DNA from: Gammaproteobacteria bacterium UBA2675
GTDB taxonomy: Bacteria > Pseudomonadota > Gammaproteobacteria > Pseudomonadales > Pseudohongiellaceae
Direction: 5' to 3'
Length of the DNA: 64,000 nucleotides
Assembly: GCA_002354805.1 (NCBI GenBank)
Contig: DEMH01000014.1
Location: 239,945 to 303,944 of the forward strand
This document shows, in pieces, positions 8,677 through 17,430 of this stretch. The position numbers were made by a program, and so were the translations under genes. The first letter of the stretch is position 1. The number at the start of each line of letters is the position of its first letter. The notes beneath the pieces are model-generated. The model did not search any database and was not told the origin of the DNA. It was given only the letters and a program-made list of their open reading frames with translations.

Positions 8677-9641
8677 TAGAGGTCATCACCACAGCGCCAC
8701 TTTTGACCGTACAGGATCAGGGCCGATTCGGCATGCGCCATCTCGGTGTACCTCGCTGCGGCATGATGGATGCACCCGCCCTGTTGCGGGCCAACCTGCT
8801 ACTGGAGAATGACCCGCTGGCCGCAGGTCTGGAAATTTCGGCTGGGCCCGTGGTTCTGCAAAGCGATCGGGACCAGCATATTGTTCTGTCTGGCGCAGAT
8901 ATGTCCGCTCAGCTATTGCATACCGATATGCAGACAGTCGTGCAAAATTATTTGCCGCCAGGCTTCATTATTCGCTGGCCGGCAGGAACACGACTGCTAC
9001 TCGACCGCCCTCAGATTCCCGGACAACGCGCCATTCTCGCCATTGCCGGAGGCATTGATGTTGCCCCCACATTAAACTCCCGCAGCACCGACCTGAATAA
9101 TCAGCTGGGCGGTTATCAGGGGCGCGCCCTGCGGGCGGGAGATCGATTGCCTATTGGCGAAGCGACTACTCAACAATACTCTACCAGCGGCATTAGGCAG
9201 CCAGCCATCACCTTGTCATTGCGCGCCATACGCGGGCTGGACTACGAGCATTTCGATCCCCACAGTCAGAATGCTTTATGGCAGTTTCCATGGCGAGTGC
9301 AGGCCAACAGCAACCGCACCGGGCTCCGTTTGTCAGGCCCCACCCTGAGATATCAGGGAGACACCCTGCGACTGTCAGCCGGAGTGCTGCCCGGACTGTT
9401 GCAGGTGCCAGGCAATGGCCAGCCGATTCTGCTGGGCTGCGACGCCCAGACAACCGGAGGCTACCCGGTCATTGCCAGCGTCATCGAGGTCGACTTCCAC
9501 CAGCTTGCCTATGCGACACCTGGCACGCTTCTTTACTTCAGGGAAGTAAGCGTTGCTGAAGCTCAGGGTCTGCACAGCGCCGGGCAGCATGAGCTGCAGA
9601 TACTCAGGCAACAGATACAGTACCGGAAGCAGGCAAGATGA
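8673..9641 (+). CDS. pxpC: 5-oxoprolinase subunit C
   Basis: Biotin-dependent-carboxyltransferase/allophanate-hydrolase subunit 2 family (KipA-like), catalytic partner of PxpB. Markers are VQDQGRFGMRHLGVPRCG near the start, ANLLLENDPLAAGLE, and the late RLSAGVLPGLLQVP and GGYPVIASVIEVD. It starts in the ATGA overlap with pxpB and its end overlaps the pxpA start in the same way. At 322 residues the length is normal. Confidence 0.93.
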   Translation: MIEVITTAPLLTVQDQGRFGMRHLGVPRCGMMDAPALLRANLLLENDPLAAGLEISAGPVVLQSDRDQHIVLSGADMSAQLLHTDMQTVVQNYLPPGFIIRWPAGTRLLLDRPQIPGQRAILAIAGGIDVAPTLNSRSTDLNNQLGGYQGRALRAGDRLPIGEATTQQYSTSGIRQPAITLSLRAIRGLDYEHFDPHSQNALWQFPWRVQANSNRTGLRLSGPTLRYQGDTLRLSAGVLPGLLQVPGNGQPILLGCDAQTTGGYPVIASVIEVDFHQLAYATPGTLLYFREVSVAEAQGLHSAGQHELQILRQQIQYRKQAR

Positions 9642-10381
9642 AGGCGACGCAGGTAGACCTGAATGCAGACCTGGGTGAAGGCGCCCCGAATGACAGAGAG
9701 CTGCTGCAGCTGGTCAGTTCTGCCAATATCAGTTGTGGCGCTCACGCTGGCGACGCTGACAGTATTCGAACCGCGCTGCAACACGCCGTGGCGTTTGGTG
9801 TTGCCGTTGGCGCCCACCCCTCATATCCGGACCGGGAACACATGGGCAGGCACTCGCTGGATATGCCGACCAGTGAGCTGCGCGACAGCATCTGGCAACA
9901 ATTGACATATCTGTGCGACATGGCTTCATCAGAAGGTGCACGCGTCTGTCACGTCAAAGCACATGGCGCACTTTACAATGACATGGCCACTGATCAGGCA
10001 CTGGCTGAAAAGTTCTGTGGCTGGATCAGGGAGTTCGACACGAAGCTGACGATAGTGGGCCTGGCGGGCAGTACATTGCTGCAGTCAGCCAGACATTTTG
10101 GCATCAGAACCCGTGCGGAGGCGTTTGTGGATCGGCGCTACCAGGCAGACGGCACCCTGGTGCCACGCTCGCAGCCTGACGCCGTCATTCATGATGCAGA
10201 TGCCGCTATTAAGCAGACCCTGTCAATCATAAAACAGGGTTACCTGATGACTGTAACGGGGCAGCGGCTTGCAGTGAATGCCGAAACCTTTTGTGTGCAC
10301 GGCGACACACCAGCAGCACTGCTGTTCGCCAGCCGACTTGTCACAAGTTTGCGAGAGGAAGGTATCAGGATTGCCAGCTGA
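9638..10381 (+). CDS. pxpA: 5-oxoprolinase subunit A (LamB/YcsF family)
   Basis: Third subunit of the 5-oxoprolinase. The LamB/YcsF fold shows VDLNADLGEG at the N-terminus, ANISCGAHAGD and AVGAHPSYPDR, then VKAHGALYNDM and FVDRRYQADGTLVPR. It completes a compact pxpB-C-A operon with both junctions overlapping. Its 3' end overlaps the convergent gspN gene by 17 bases, leaving no room for a terminator between the two operons. Confidence 0.94.
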   Translation: MKATQVDLNADLGEGAPNDRELLQLVSSANISCGAHAGDADSIRTALQHAVAFGVAVGAHPSYPDREHMGRHSLDMPTSELRDSIWQQLTYLCDMASSEGARVCHVKAHGALYNDMATDQALAEKFCGWIREFDTKLTIVGLAGSTLLQSARHFGIRTRAEAFVDRRYQADGTLVPRSQPDAVIHDADAAIKQTLSIIKQGYLMTVTGQRLAVNAETFCVHGDTPAALLFASRLVTSLREEGIRIAS

Positions 10382-11090
10382 ACAGATAACTGCCAGACTC
10401 ATCCTGTTCCAGCATCAACGCCAGCCACTCAGGTAATGTGATTGACTGATTACCAATCGGCGACAGGCGAAGCTGAACCTCGGAAACCTGTCCATTGTTT
10501 ATCTTAACAGCAACGTCCAGTGCCACTTCGCCAACGTCAATGTGATCCCGCGTTCCCTGCCCCAGCACCGTGATACCAGCCTGCGACCAGAGCCCACGCG
10601 CGTGGGCTACCGCAGACCCGGCCTGTAATGAAACCGGCTCAACAAGTTGCAGCGCCAGGTGACCTAACAATCGCACGTTTTCTTCCCGCCACAGGACGGC
10701 GGCTGGCATGTCCGCGGAGGCCTCGCTCAGTAGCACAGCGCCGTTTGCCTGCAGGCAGGCGCGGGCGTCTACGGACTGGAGCTGGCCGGCTATCGGGCGG
10801 GCACGCGACTGCACATCTGCACACAATTGACCCTGGATGAGTCGGGATGGAAGCCATTGCCATTGCAGCTCGCCGATATCCAGCACGACCTGCGGCTGCC
10901 GGAGCATTGCTCGATCCACTGTTCCCCGCCACACTGTGCCGTCAACACTGAACAATTGTACGCCAGCACCCATGGCCGGCCGCACCAGCAAAGTCGCCGG
11001 TGCAAGCAGTACAATCCATACCAGCGTTACTGGAACCACCAGCCAGAGTACGCGAGTGCGGGTCACGTCAACGGCCTCGCACTGTGACAT
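10365..11090 (-). CDS. gspN: Type II secretion protein N
   Basis: Accessory inner-membrane protein of the T2SS with a large periplasmic part. One N-terminal membrane segment (VLWLVVPVTLVWIVLLAPAT) is followed by the GspN opening VQLFSVDGTVWRG and IGELQWQWLPSRLIQGQL. It is last in the gsp operon and overlaps gspM by 23 bases. Not every T2SS has GspN; here the set is complete. Confidence 0.88.
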   Translation of the reverse strand: MSQCEAVDVTRTRVLWLVVPVTLVWIVLLAPATLLVRPAMGAGVQLFSVDGTVWRGTVDRAMLRQPQVVLDIGELQWQWLPSRLIQGQLCADVQSRARPIAGQLQSVDARACLQANGAVLLSEASADMPAAVLWREENVRLLGHLALQLVEPVSLQAGSAVAHARGLWSQAGITVLGQGTRDHIDVGEVALDVAVKINNGQVSEVQLRLSPIGNQSITLPEWLALMLEQDESGSYLFSWQS

Positions 11091-11565
11091 TTACCGACAG
11101 ACCCGTGGCAGCTGATGGCACAATGGTCATGCTCTCGACACGGTTACGACCACCCGCCTCGACCGCTGAAAGCCACTGCAGCAAATTGTTCATGGGCACC
11201 TGTTCCATGCGAATGGTGGCCGACTGACCGTCAATCGCGGGTTCCAGTGTGCTTACCCGCAGGCCGGTTGCGCTTGCCGCGTCATCAAGAAACTGCGGCA
11301 GACTTACCATCGCTGTGCCAAGCTGACGCTCATCGCGCAACTCGATCAACTCCTGCGCAAGACTCTGTACAGCAAGTACCTGCTGGCGCGCCTCTGTGAG
11401 CCGTCTTTCTGACAGCTCTCTGGCCGCATTCAGCGGCTGGACGATGGCAGCCCAAAGCAGGTACACCAGCAGCGACGCACCACATGCCAGCAGCCACAAT
11501 TGCTCACGTCCGGTAAATTGCTGCCAGCGCTGTATCAACTTGCCCTGCAATGCTCTCAGTTCCAT
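11068..11565 (-). CDS. gspM: Type II secretion protein M
   Basis: Small bitopic inner-membrane protein that pairs with GspL in the assembly platform. A short cytoplasmic head ending FTGREQLWLL leads into one membrane helix (LACGASLLVYLLWAAIV), then an amphipathic coiled segment (ARELSERRLTEARQQVLA) and a ferredoxin-like periplasmic domain. It overlaps both gspL (10 bases) and gspN. Confidence 0.87.
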   Translation of the reverse strand: MELRALQGKLIQRWQQFTGREQLWLLACGASLLVYLLWAAIVQPLNAARELSERRLTEARQQVLAVQSLAQELIELRDERQLGTAMVSLPQFLDDAASATGLRVSTLEPAIDGQSATIRMEQVPMNNLLQWLSAVEAGGRNRVESMTIVPSAATGLSVNVTVRGR

Positions 11566-12794
11566 GGCGCTACCCCGCTGACAAGCAGATTGGCCTGTTG
11601 CCGACTGCCGGCCTGACTGATATTGCGCGCCTGCGCTGACAGCCCTGCATTCCCGAGTGCCTCGCTAAAGGCGAGTAGCTGCGCATTGCTCTGCGCAGTC
11701 AAGGCCAGTTGTAACTCCTGGCGCGCCGCCAGGAAGTTCACACGGTGTACGCGCACATCGCCGTGCTGCAACAGCACCGGCGCGATCTGATCCAGCAGTG
11801 GCAGCACCGATGCGCTGGCACCAGAGCCGCGAAGTTGTGCCAACTGGCTGCGCAGCTGCTGCTCAGCATCTACCAGTACACCCTGCGGCACGGCAGTCCG
11901 GTAAACCTGCTCCACCTGCTGCTGTATGCGGCGATAATCAGCGTTATTGATCTGTAGTTCTATAAAGCTGGACAACAGAAAAATCAGCAAGGCTGCCGCC
12001 GCTGCAATGACAGGAATCCGCACCGGTCGCCACAGTTTTTGCCAGCGTACCGGCGCCGCGAACAGTCCCTGACGCAGTTCGATGGCGCCCGGCCTCTCAA
12101 ACGTCAATGCATCCCAGGGCTCGTTAACAATGGATACTCTCGTGCGGGCTTCGCCCCGAATGCTCTCCGGCAGCATACTGACGATATCGTCAGCTTCGGA
12201 CTGTGAACTCGCAAACACGTGCAACGCCGGGCTGGCTCCAGCAACGGCTTCGCGCTGGACTCGCTCTGCCACCAGCGGCAGCATGCTGACATCAACGGAT
12301 AGCCCGAGACCGCTGAGCTGTGTCGGCAGCCAACTGTCATCCGCGCCGTCCGTGACCAGTATTTTCCAGTCATCGTTATCGCCATCTATCAACTGACCGG
12401 TAACAAAACAGCGTGACACTTCAAGGCCCGCTGATTCCAGGGCTTCTATCTGTTCTGCAAACCACTGCCGGTCGACATAGGCCAGCGTAACTGTCTCCGG
12501 CTCAACAGCACCTATGGCAATATGCAGGGATTGAATATCACCGGCAATGTCTGACTCCAGTTCGAACGGAACGAGTCGACTGAGATGTTTGCGCTCCTCC
12601 GGTCTGTAGGGCAGGCGTCGCATGACCAGCTGTGGCCCGTCCAGCATCAGCCAGACCTGAGTACCAGAGTGCTGTTTACACAGCGTTTGCAGTGATCCTG
12701 TCTGGGAAGCAGCCAGCCAACCGGCGCGTCGGTCATATCGCCGCCAGCGATAATGACCCGGAGTCGATTCCGGCCTGATTATCAATACACTCAT
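11556..12794 (-). CDS. gspL: Type II secretion protein L
   Basis: Bitopic platform protein that recruits the ATPase GspE. Residues 1 to ~245 form the cytoplasmic actin-like domain (LIIRPESTPGHYRWRRYD, RLVPFELESDIAGD). A membrane helix (IPVIAAAAALLIFLLSSF) follows, then a periplasmic ferredoxin-like domain that meets GspM. Only 3 bases separate it from gspK. Confidence 0.9.
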   Translation of the reverse strand: MSVLIIRPESTPGHYRWRRYDRRAGWLAASQTGSLQTLCKQHSGTQVWLMLDGPQLVMRRLPYRPEERKHLSRLVPFELESDIAGDIQSLHIAIGAVEPETVTLAYVDRQWFAEQIEALESAGLEVSRCFVTGQLIDGDNDDWKILVTDGADDSWLPTQLSGLGLSVDVSMLPLVAERVQREAVAGASPALHVFASSQSEADDIVSMLPESIRGEARTRVSIVNEPWDALTFERPGAIELRQGLFAAPVRWQKLWRPVRIPVIAAAAALLIFLLSSFIELQINNADYRRIQQQVEQVYRTAVPQGVLVDAEQQLRSQLAQLRGSGASASVLPLLDQIAPVLLQHGDVRVHRVNFLAARQELQLALTAQSNAQLLAFSEALGNAGLSAQARNISQAGSRQQANLLVSGVAPWN

Positions 12795-12797
12795 TTC

Positions 12798-13895
12798 TTA
12801 ATTCACCAGTGTTTCAAACGGATTTTCGTGAAAAGAGTTGTGATAACGCGCCAGCGTCGACACGCCACTCTCATCACGATGAATCATCGAGGTCAGATAA
12901 CGGGAAACCTCACCGATTGTGACCTGTATGTAGGCCAGAAAATATTCGCTGCTGACGCTGTATGTGGGCACTTGACCCGCAGTGTTCCCTGACTGTCCGG
13001 GATCAGACGGCAGGCCAGACTGCTGCGCGGACTGCAAAAACTCAGTGACAGACGCAAAGGCCTGCTGATCCCGCAGCTCCATAAACGTTTCCACAGCGGC
13101 CTGATCAGCAACAGTCAGGGTGTTTTCGTCATTGACGCCTGACATCACTGATGCCGGTGCCGTGTTGATATTGATGGATGTCGCAACTGGCAGGGCAACA
13201 ACACGTGGCCGCAATGCCTTCAGAAGCTGCGGCGTGACGTGTCGCACCAGCGCCAGCTCACTCACATCATGCATGAGTTGATTCGCAGACTGTGCGACCG
13301 TGCCGGCGCCTGTGTAGTAAAGTGACTCGGCGCCTGACAGGCCACTGACGCGGTCATCCTCGTCGACCCAGTCTACAATAGCCTCGGTGATCGCGACCGC
13401 CTGCGCTTCAGTGACAGCCATTTCGGGCAGGCTCTGCAACATGCGTATAAAGTGCCGCTGCGCAGCACTGAAACGAACTGAACTCAATGCGCCCAGATCG
13501 TCAAAATTTTCTGTTTTGTATGCCAGATTGTTGATATTGAACCGCCCCTGCGCGTCCTCGATAAATACACGCAGAAACCCATCGTCGGTTGGCATGGGGG
13601 GCAACATCGCAGCCCAGCTCTCACCAAGGTGATCAACCGGCTCTGCAGGCCTGTCGCCTGCCCTCTGCGTGTCCATGAGCAACACCTGCGCAGCCAGGGT
13701 TTCAGCTCCCTGCAGATAGGTATCAAATCGTTGCTGCATTAATCTTGCCTCCGCCAGCGATGCGCTACGTACGAAGGACTCAGCAAATTGCGTCGCCAGC
13801 ACGGCAACCATGGCAGTCACCAGCATGGCCAGAATGAGTGCGCTGCCAGTCTGCTGACGATGCTGGCTTGCAGCTTTTGAAAGCTGATCGCTCAC
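12798..13895 (-). CDS. gspK: Type II secretion minor pseudopilin K
   Basis: Large minor pseudopilin that caps the pseudopilus with GspI and GspJ. The N-terminal helix GSALILAMLVTAMVAVLATQ follows a basic leader (Gln-Thr before Gly-Ser). The big alpha domain typical of GspK is present: GRFNINNLA, AIVDWVDEDDRVSGLSGAES and NINTAPASVM are clear family marks. The start codon overlaps the gspJ stop (ATGA). Confidence 0.92.
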   Translation of the reverse strand: MSDQLSKAASQHRQQTGSALILAMLVTAMVAVLATQFAESFVRSASLAEARLMQQRFDTYLQGAETLAAQVLLMDTQRAGDRPAEPVDHLGESWAAMLPPMPTDDGFLRVFIEDAQGRFNINNLAYKTENFDDLGALSSVRFSAAQRHFIRMLQSLPEMAVTEAQAVAITEAIVDWVDEDDRVSGLSGAESLYYTGAGTVAQSANQLMHDVSELALVRHVTPQLLKALRPRVVALPVATSININTAPASVMSGVNDENTLTVADQAAVETFMELRDQQAFASVTEFLQSAQQSGLPSDPGQSGNTAGQVPTYSVSSEYFLAYIQVTIGEVSRYLTSMIHRDESGVSTLARYHNSFHENPFETLVN

Positions 13896-14647
13896 GTTGA
13901 TGTTCCGCCCGCTGAAAATGCCATCGGCAACACAAACACCCGGCGCACCTCACCCAGACCCGAAACCTGCAAACTGACCTCGATGGCCGCCGGTAAGCGG
14001 CGTTGTCGCTTCAGAATTTCGTTTTCCCCGGCAGCAGCAGAAGCGAGCGGCCAACCCGATATCCAGCCCGCGTCATCGATTGATGAGCCCTGGGTAGTGC
14101 CGCCAACCGGCAGGAACCGCCAGGAGACCTGCTCTACAGCCTGCAACAGTGGCATGGACTGCATTGGGGGTGTGCCCAGCGCCTGATTGCTTTCCTGCCA
14201 CGAATCACGGTACAGCGTGCCGTCAGGTGACAGGCGGTAGAGCACCCGTTGCAGCTCCGATCGCGGAGACGCCAGTGAGTTGTGCCAGGCGTGTCTGCTG
14301 AACCAGATCATGGCACCCTGTCGACCACTGAGTGCTTCCAGAGAAAACGCATTATGTGGCACTGCCAGCATTACAACCCGCTCATCTGTGTCACCAAGCA
14401 CAGACTGCAGCGGATCAACCCCGGTGGCCGGCATCGGTAATGGGCGATTGGCAATGTGCTCGATATCGCCGTTCAATAATTGCCAGAACCGTTCGATCTG
14501 CTCTATTTCCTGCATGAGTTGATCGCCGCGTTCACGGGCTTCAATCGCGCTGTCCAGAAACTGATAGGACACTGCAGCGATCATGACCGTGATTGACATC
14601 GCGATCAGCAGTTCGACCAGCGTAAATCCACGTTCAGTCCTGACCAT
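13892..14647 (-). CDS. gspJ: Type II secretion minor pseudopilin J
   Basis: Minor pseudopilin. The leader MVRTERG is cut before FTLVELLIAMS by the prepilin peptidase. The start at 14647 is preferred because GGGGGAG lies six bases upstream; more distant in-frame ATGs (14653, 14677) fall inside or ahead of that site. It overlaps the end of gspI by 14 bases. The C-terminal domain shows the GspJ segment VLYRLSPDGTLYRDSW. Confidence 0.9.
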   Translation of the reverse strand: MVRTERGFTLVELLIAMSITVMIAAVSYQFLDSAIEARERGDQLMQEIEQIERFWQLLNGDIEHIANRPLPMPATGVDPLQSVLGDTDERVVMLAVPHNAFSLEALSGRQGAMIWFSRHAWHNSLASPRSELQRVLYRLSPDGTLYRDSWQESNQALGTPPMQSMPLLQAVEQVSWRFLPVGGTTQGSSIDDAGWISGWPLASAAAGENEILKRQRRLPAAIEVSLQVSGLGEVRRVFVLPMAFSAGGTST

Positions 14648-15071
14648 CGGCATCTCCCCCGAGCGCTGATGGGCCAATCGCCTGTGCAGCTGACAAATAA
14701 CTGGTCAGACTGGCCAGTGTGTCGGCGGGCCTCTCCTTGGCTGCTACATCAAGCCGGTGGCGCAGCAGACCCGGCACAGGTGTCTCTTCCACCGACAATT
14801 GCCATGACCATCGACGCCCGGCAAGTTCAGTTTCGCCCTCCCGGAACGCCGCAGTCGTCATCATTCCCGCCGCCGCATCCAGCTGTAAATGTGACATCTG
14901 ATTCTTAGCAACCCAGCTGGCAATAGTCTGCTGGCGAAACCGGTCGGTCGCATCCAGTTGTGCGCCCAACTGGAACATCAGCGCCGGCAGCGCTATTCCG
15001 ACGACAAGCAATGCCACCATCACCTCAATCAGGGTAAAGCCAAGCTGTTCCGATCGCTGATTGTGCATCAT
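14634..15071 (-). CDS. gspI: Type II secretion minor pseudopilin I
   Basis: Minor pseudopilin that initiates the tip complex with J and K. Leader MMHNQRSEQLG, cleavage before FTLIEVMVALLVVGIALPA. The family segment TIASWVAKNQMSHLQL and the core GEGETELAGRRWSW-like region fit GspI (here REGETELAGRRWSWQ). At 145 residues the length is slightly above average. Confidence 0.9.
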   Translation of the reverse strand: MMHNQRSEQLGFTLIEVMVALLVVGIALPALMFQLGAQLDATDRFRQQTIASWVAKNQMSHLQLDAAAGMMTTAAFREGETELAGRRWSWQLSVEETPVPGLLRHRLDVAAKERPADTLASLTSYLSAAQAIGPSALGGDADGQD

Positions 15072-15134
15072 GCGCTCACCATTGCGGGCTCATCAACTGC
15101 AGTATCCGAACCAGCGGGCTGTGGAAATTTTTCG

Positions 15135-15677
15135 CTACCACTGTGTTTCGATGACCCCTGATTCCTGAGTGGCGACACGAGCAAGCTGTGTTTCTCCACT
15201 CGCCGTTTGCACAGACAGTTGCAGGCTGAATGGCGTCGTTTCGCCAGTCGGATACATGACCAGCACCGGCTCATTTAACTCATCGCGAGATTGCAGCGCA
15301 CGACGGGCCAGATCAACAGGCTGTTCTTCAACCCACAGCTCGAGCTGCAGGGATTGCGGCAACTCAGCCTGTAATTCCATGTCGTCATCAATCTGCCACT
15401 GACCGTTACGCCAACGGGACCACACGAGCTGCCAGCCTTCATCAGCCAAATCTTCAGGAGCCCTCAAATGCATTCCTATCGGTTGCGCCATGACAACAGC
15501 CCGATTTGAAGCAATGCCAAGCAGCTGGCTCACATCCTCTGCGATGTCCAGAGCCAGACCGTCAGCGTCTGAATCCCGCCCCAGGGAGAACGCCACCGTG
15601 CTGACCAGCAGCGCAGCGATTGCCATCACCACCAGGAGCTCGACCAGGCTGAAACCACGGGCCGCGCCAGCGCTCAT
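15135..15677 (-). CDS. gspH: Type II secretion minor pseudopilin H
   Basis: Minor pseudopilin. The start at 15677 gives the leader MSAGAARG followed by FSLVELLVVMAIAALLVSTV, and begins 4 bases after the gspG stop. Longer in-frame starts would overlap gspG and give an implausible leader. The GspH core (AIASNRAVV-like LGIASNRAVVMAQP, then WQLVWSRWRNGQW) is visible. The 63-base gap to gspI is the largest inside gspC-N. Confidence 0.9.
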   Translation of the reverse strand: MSAGAARGFSLVELLVVMAIAALLVSTVAFSLGRDSDADGLALDIAEDVSQLLGIASNRAVVMAQPIGMHLRAPEDLADEGWQLVWSRWRNGQWQIDDDMELQAELPQSLQLELWVEEQPVDLARRALQSRDELNEPVLVMYPTGETTPFSLQLSVQTASGETQLARVATQESGVIETQW

Positions 15678-15681
15678 CGGA

Positions 15682-16194
15682 TTACTGTTCCTGATTCTGC
15701 CAGTTGCCATAATCAGCGTTCTGTCCCTCACCACCACGCGTTCCGTCGGCACCAAAGGTAAAAATGTCGTACTGACCGTTCTGACCAGGACTCAGATAGC
15801 GATAGGGATTCCCCCACGGATCGACAGGCAGTGCTTCCAGGTAGCCATCCTGCTTCCAGTTTGCCGGCACCGGCTCCAGCGTCGGACGGTCTACCAGTGC
15901 CTGCAGCCCCTGCTCACTGCTGGGATAGGCATAGTTATCCAGGCGATACATACGCAACGCAGTTTCGATGGCGCTGAAATCGGCGAACACTTTCTGCACT
16001 CGTGCCTCATCGGCACGGCCGAGAACATTGGGCGCAATAATGCTGATAAGCAGGCCCATGATGACCAGCACTACCAGTATCTCGATGAGACTGAAGCCTT
16101 GTTGCTTACTGATAGCTTTGGCTTCTGGCAGAGCCAGAGCTGAGCAGTTTGTGCTGTTAACGGCAGCGGTTTTAACCAACATAGAATCACCCAT
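15682..16194 (-). CDS. gspG: Type II secretion major pseudopilin G
   Basis: Major pseudopilus subunit. Cleavage is expected at QQG/FSLIEILVVLVIMGLL. The calcium-site and C-terminal family marks are present: GRADEARVQKVFADFSAIE, LRMYRLDNYAYPSSEQGLQ, then PWGNPYRYLSPGQNGQYD. The leader is about 33 residues (28 from the second Met), well beyond the usual 6-15, and no closer ATG or GTG is in frame. The mature part has normal length. Confidence 0.95.
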   Translation of the reverse strand: MGDSMLVKTAAVNSTNCSALALPEAKAISKQQGFSLIEILVVLVIMGLLISIIAPNVLGRADEARVQKVFADFSAIETALRMYRLDNYAYPSSEQGLQALVDRPTLEPVPANWKQDGYLEALPVDPWGNPYRYLSPGQNGQYDIFTFGADGTRGGEGQNADYGNWQNQEQ

Positions 16195-16206
16195 CGTCTG
16201 AACTCG

Positions 16207-17427
16207 TTATATCAATGTGTTGATATCAAAAATTGGCAGCAGAACTGCCAGCATGATCAATGTCACCAGACCGCCCATCAGCACAATGGTCAGCGGTTCC
16301 ATCAATGCCATCATGGTGCTGAGCCTGATGCTCAATTCCCGTTCCTGGTTTTCGGCTGCATAGGCCAGCTGACGCCCCAGGCTGCCATTCGCCTCTCCAT
16401 TGGCGGCCATCTGCTCAAGGAGTGGAGGAAAGGCCGCGCATTGACGCAGGCTCTTGCTGAAGCTGCCACCCTCCTGGACTGCAGTCGCCACGGTGCGTGC
16501 CGCGGCGCGCATGACCTCGTTATTGAGAACCTGTGCCGCAATGCGGACTGATTCCAGCAATGGCACTCCGGAGCCAAGAAGTATCGCCAGCGTAGAAGCG
16601 AAACGTGCACTTTCCAGCTGCCGCAGGTTTTCACCAACACCTGGCACCTTGAGTAAAAACCCATGCCAGCGCAGGCGGTTTTCGACAGCCTGCAGCCACC
16701 AGCGAAACAGCACCCCGCATAATGCAATGGCGCACAGCAACAGCAGGGCCCATGGTGAGCCCATAAACTCACTTACGTTGATCAAAGCCTGTGTCAGATC
16801 AGGCAGGTCGCGTCCCGATGTGTCAAACATGGTAACCAGTCGCGGCACCACAAAGGTCATCAGCAAGGCCACTACCAGCAGACTGACCGACAGTAATGCC
16901 AGAGGGTAGATCATGGCGGTGCTGAGTTTCTGACGCGCCTGCTGGCCTGTTTCTGTGTACTCTGCCAGGCGCTCCAGAACCGGACCCAAGTAACCCGCGG
17001 ATTCACCTGCCCGCACCATGGCGCAATACATTCGGTCAAACGCCGCCGGGTGTTCTGACATTGCCTGTGCCAGCGAATGGCCTTCGACAACCCGCGACCT
17101 GACCTGAGACAGTATGCCTTTCACCTTAATCTGCCGTGACTGCCGGGCGCTGATCTGCAGTGCCTCGTCCAGCGGCATGCCTGATTGCACCAGCGACGCC
17201 AGTTGTCTGGTAATTAATGAAAGCTGGGCGACTGACAGGCGTCGCGGTCGCCACCAGAGGGACTGACCGCCACTGGCGTCATTGGCTGCACTGGTCACAG
17301 TGACCGTCATGGGTTTCATGCCCTGGCTGCGCAGCCGTGCACGCGCCTGACGCTCGCTGTCAGCCTCCAGCACACCACTCACCGGCTTGCTGTCGGCGCC
17401 GAGTGCTTTGTAGCGGAACGAAGCCAT
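16207..17427 (-). CDS. gspF: Type II secretion platform protein F
   Basis: Polytopic inner-membrane core of the assembly platform. Two GspF/PilC domains with three membrane segments are seen (SLLVVALLMTFVVPRLV, WALLLLCAIALCGVLFRW, MEPLTIVLMGGLVTLIMLAV). The typical opening FRYKALGADSKPVSGVLEA and GMPLDEALQIS are present. It sits 3 bases after gspE. Confidence 0.95.
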   Translation of the reverse strand: MASFRYKALGADSKPVSGVLEADSERQARARLRSQGMKPMTVTVTSAANDASGGQSLWWRPRRLSVAQLSLITRQLASLVQSGMPLDEALQISARQSRQIKVKGILSQVRSRVVEGHSLAQAMSEHPAAFDRMYCAMVRAGESAGYLGPVLERLAEYTETGQQARQKLSTAMIYPLALLSVSLLVVALLMTFVVPRLVTMFDTSGRDLPDLTQALINVSEFMGSPWALLLLCAIALCGVLFRWWLQAVENRLRWHGFLLKVPGVGENLRQLESARFASTLAILLGSGVPLLESVRIAAQVLNNEVMRAAARTVATAVQEGGSFSKSLRQCAAFPPLLEQMAANGEANGSLGRQLAYAAENQERELSIRLSTMMALMEPLTIVLMGGLVTLIMLAVLLPIFDINTLI

Positions 17428-17430
17428 GAC

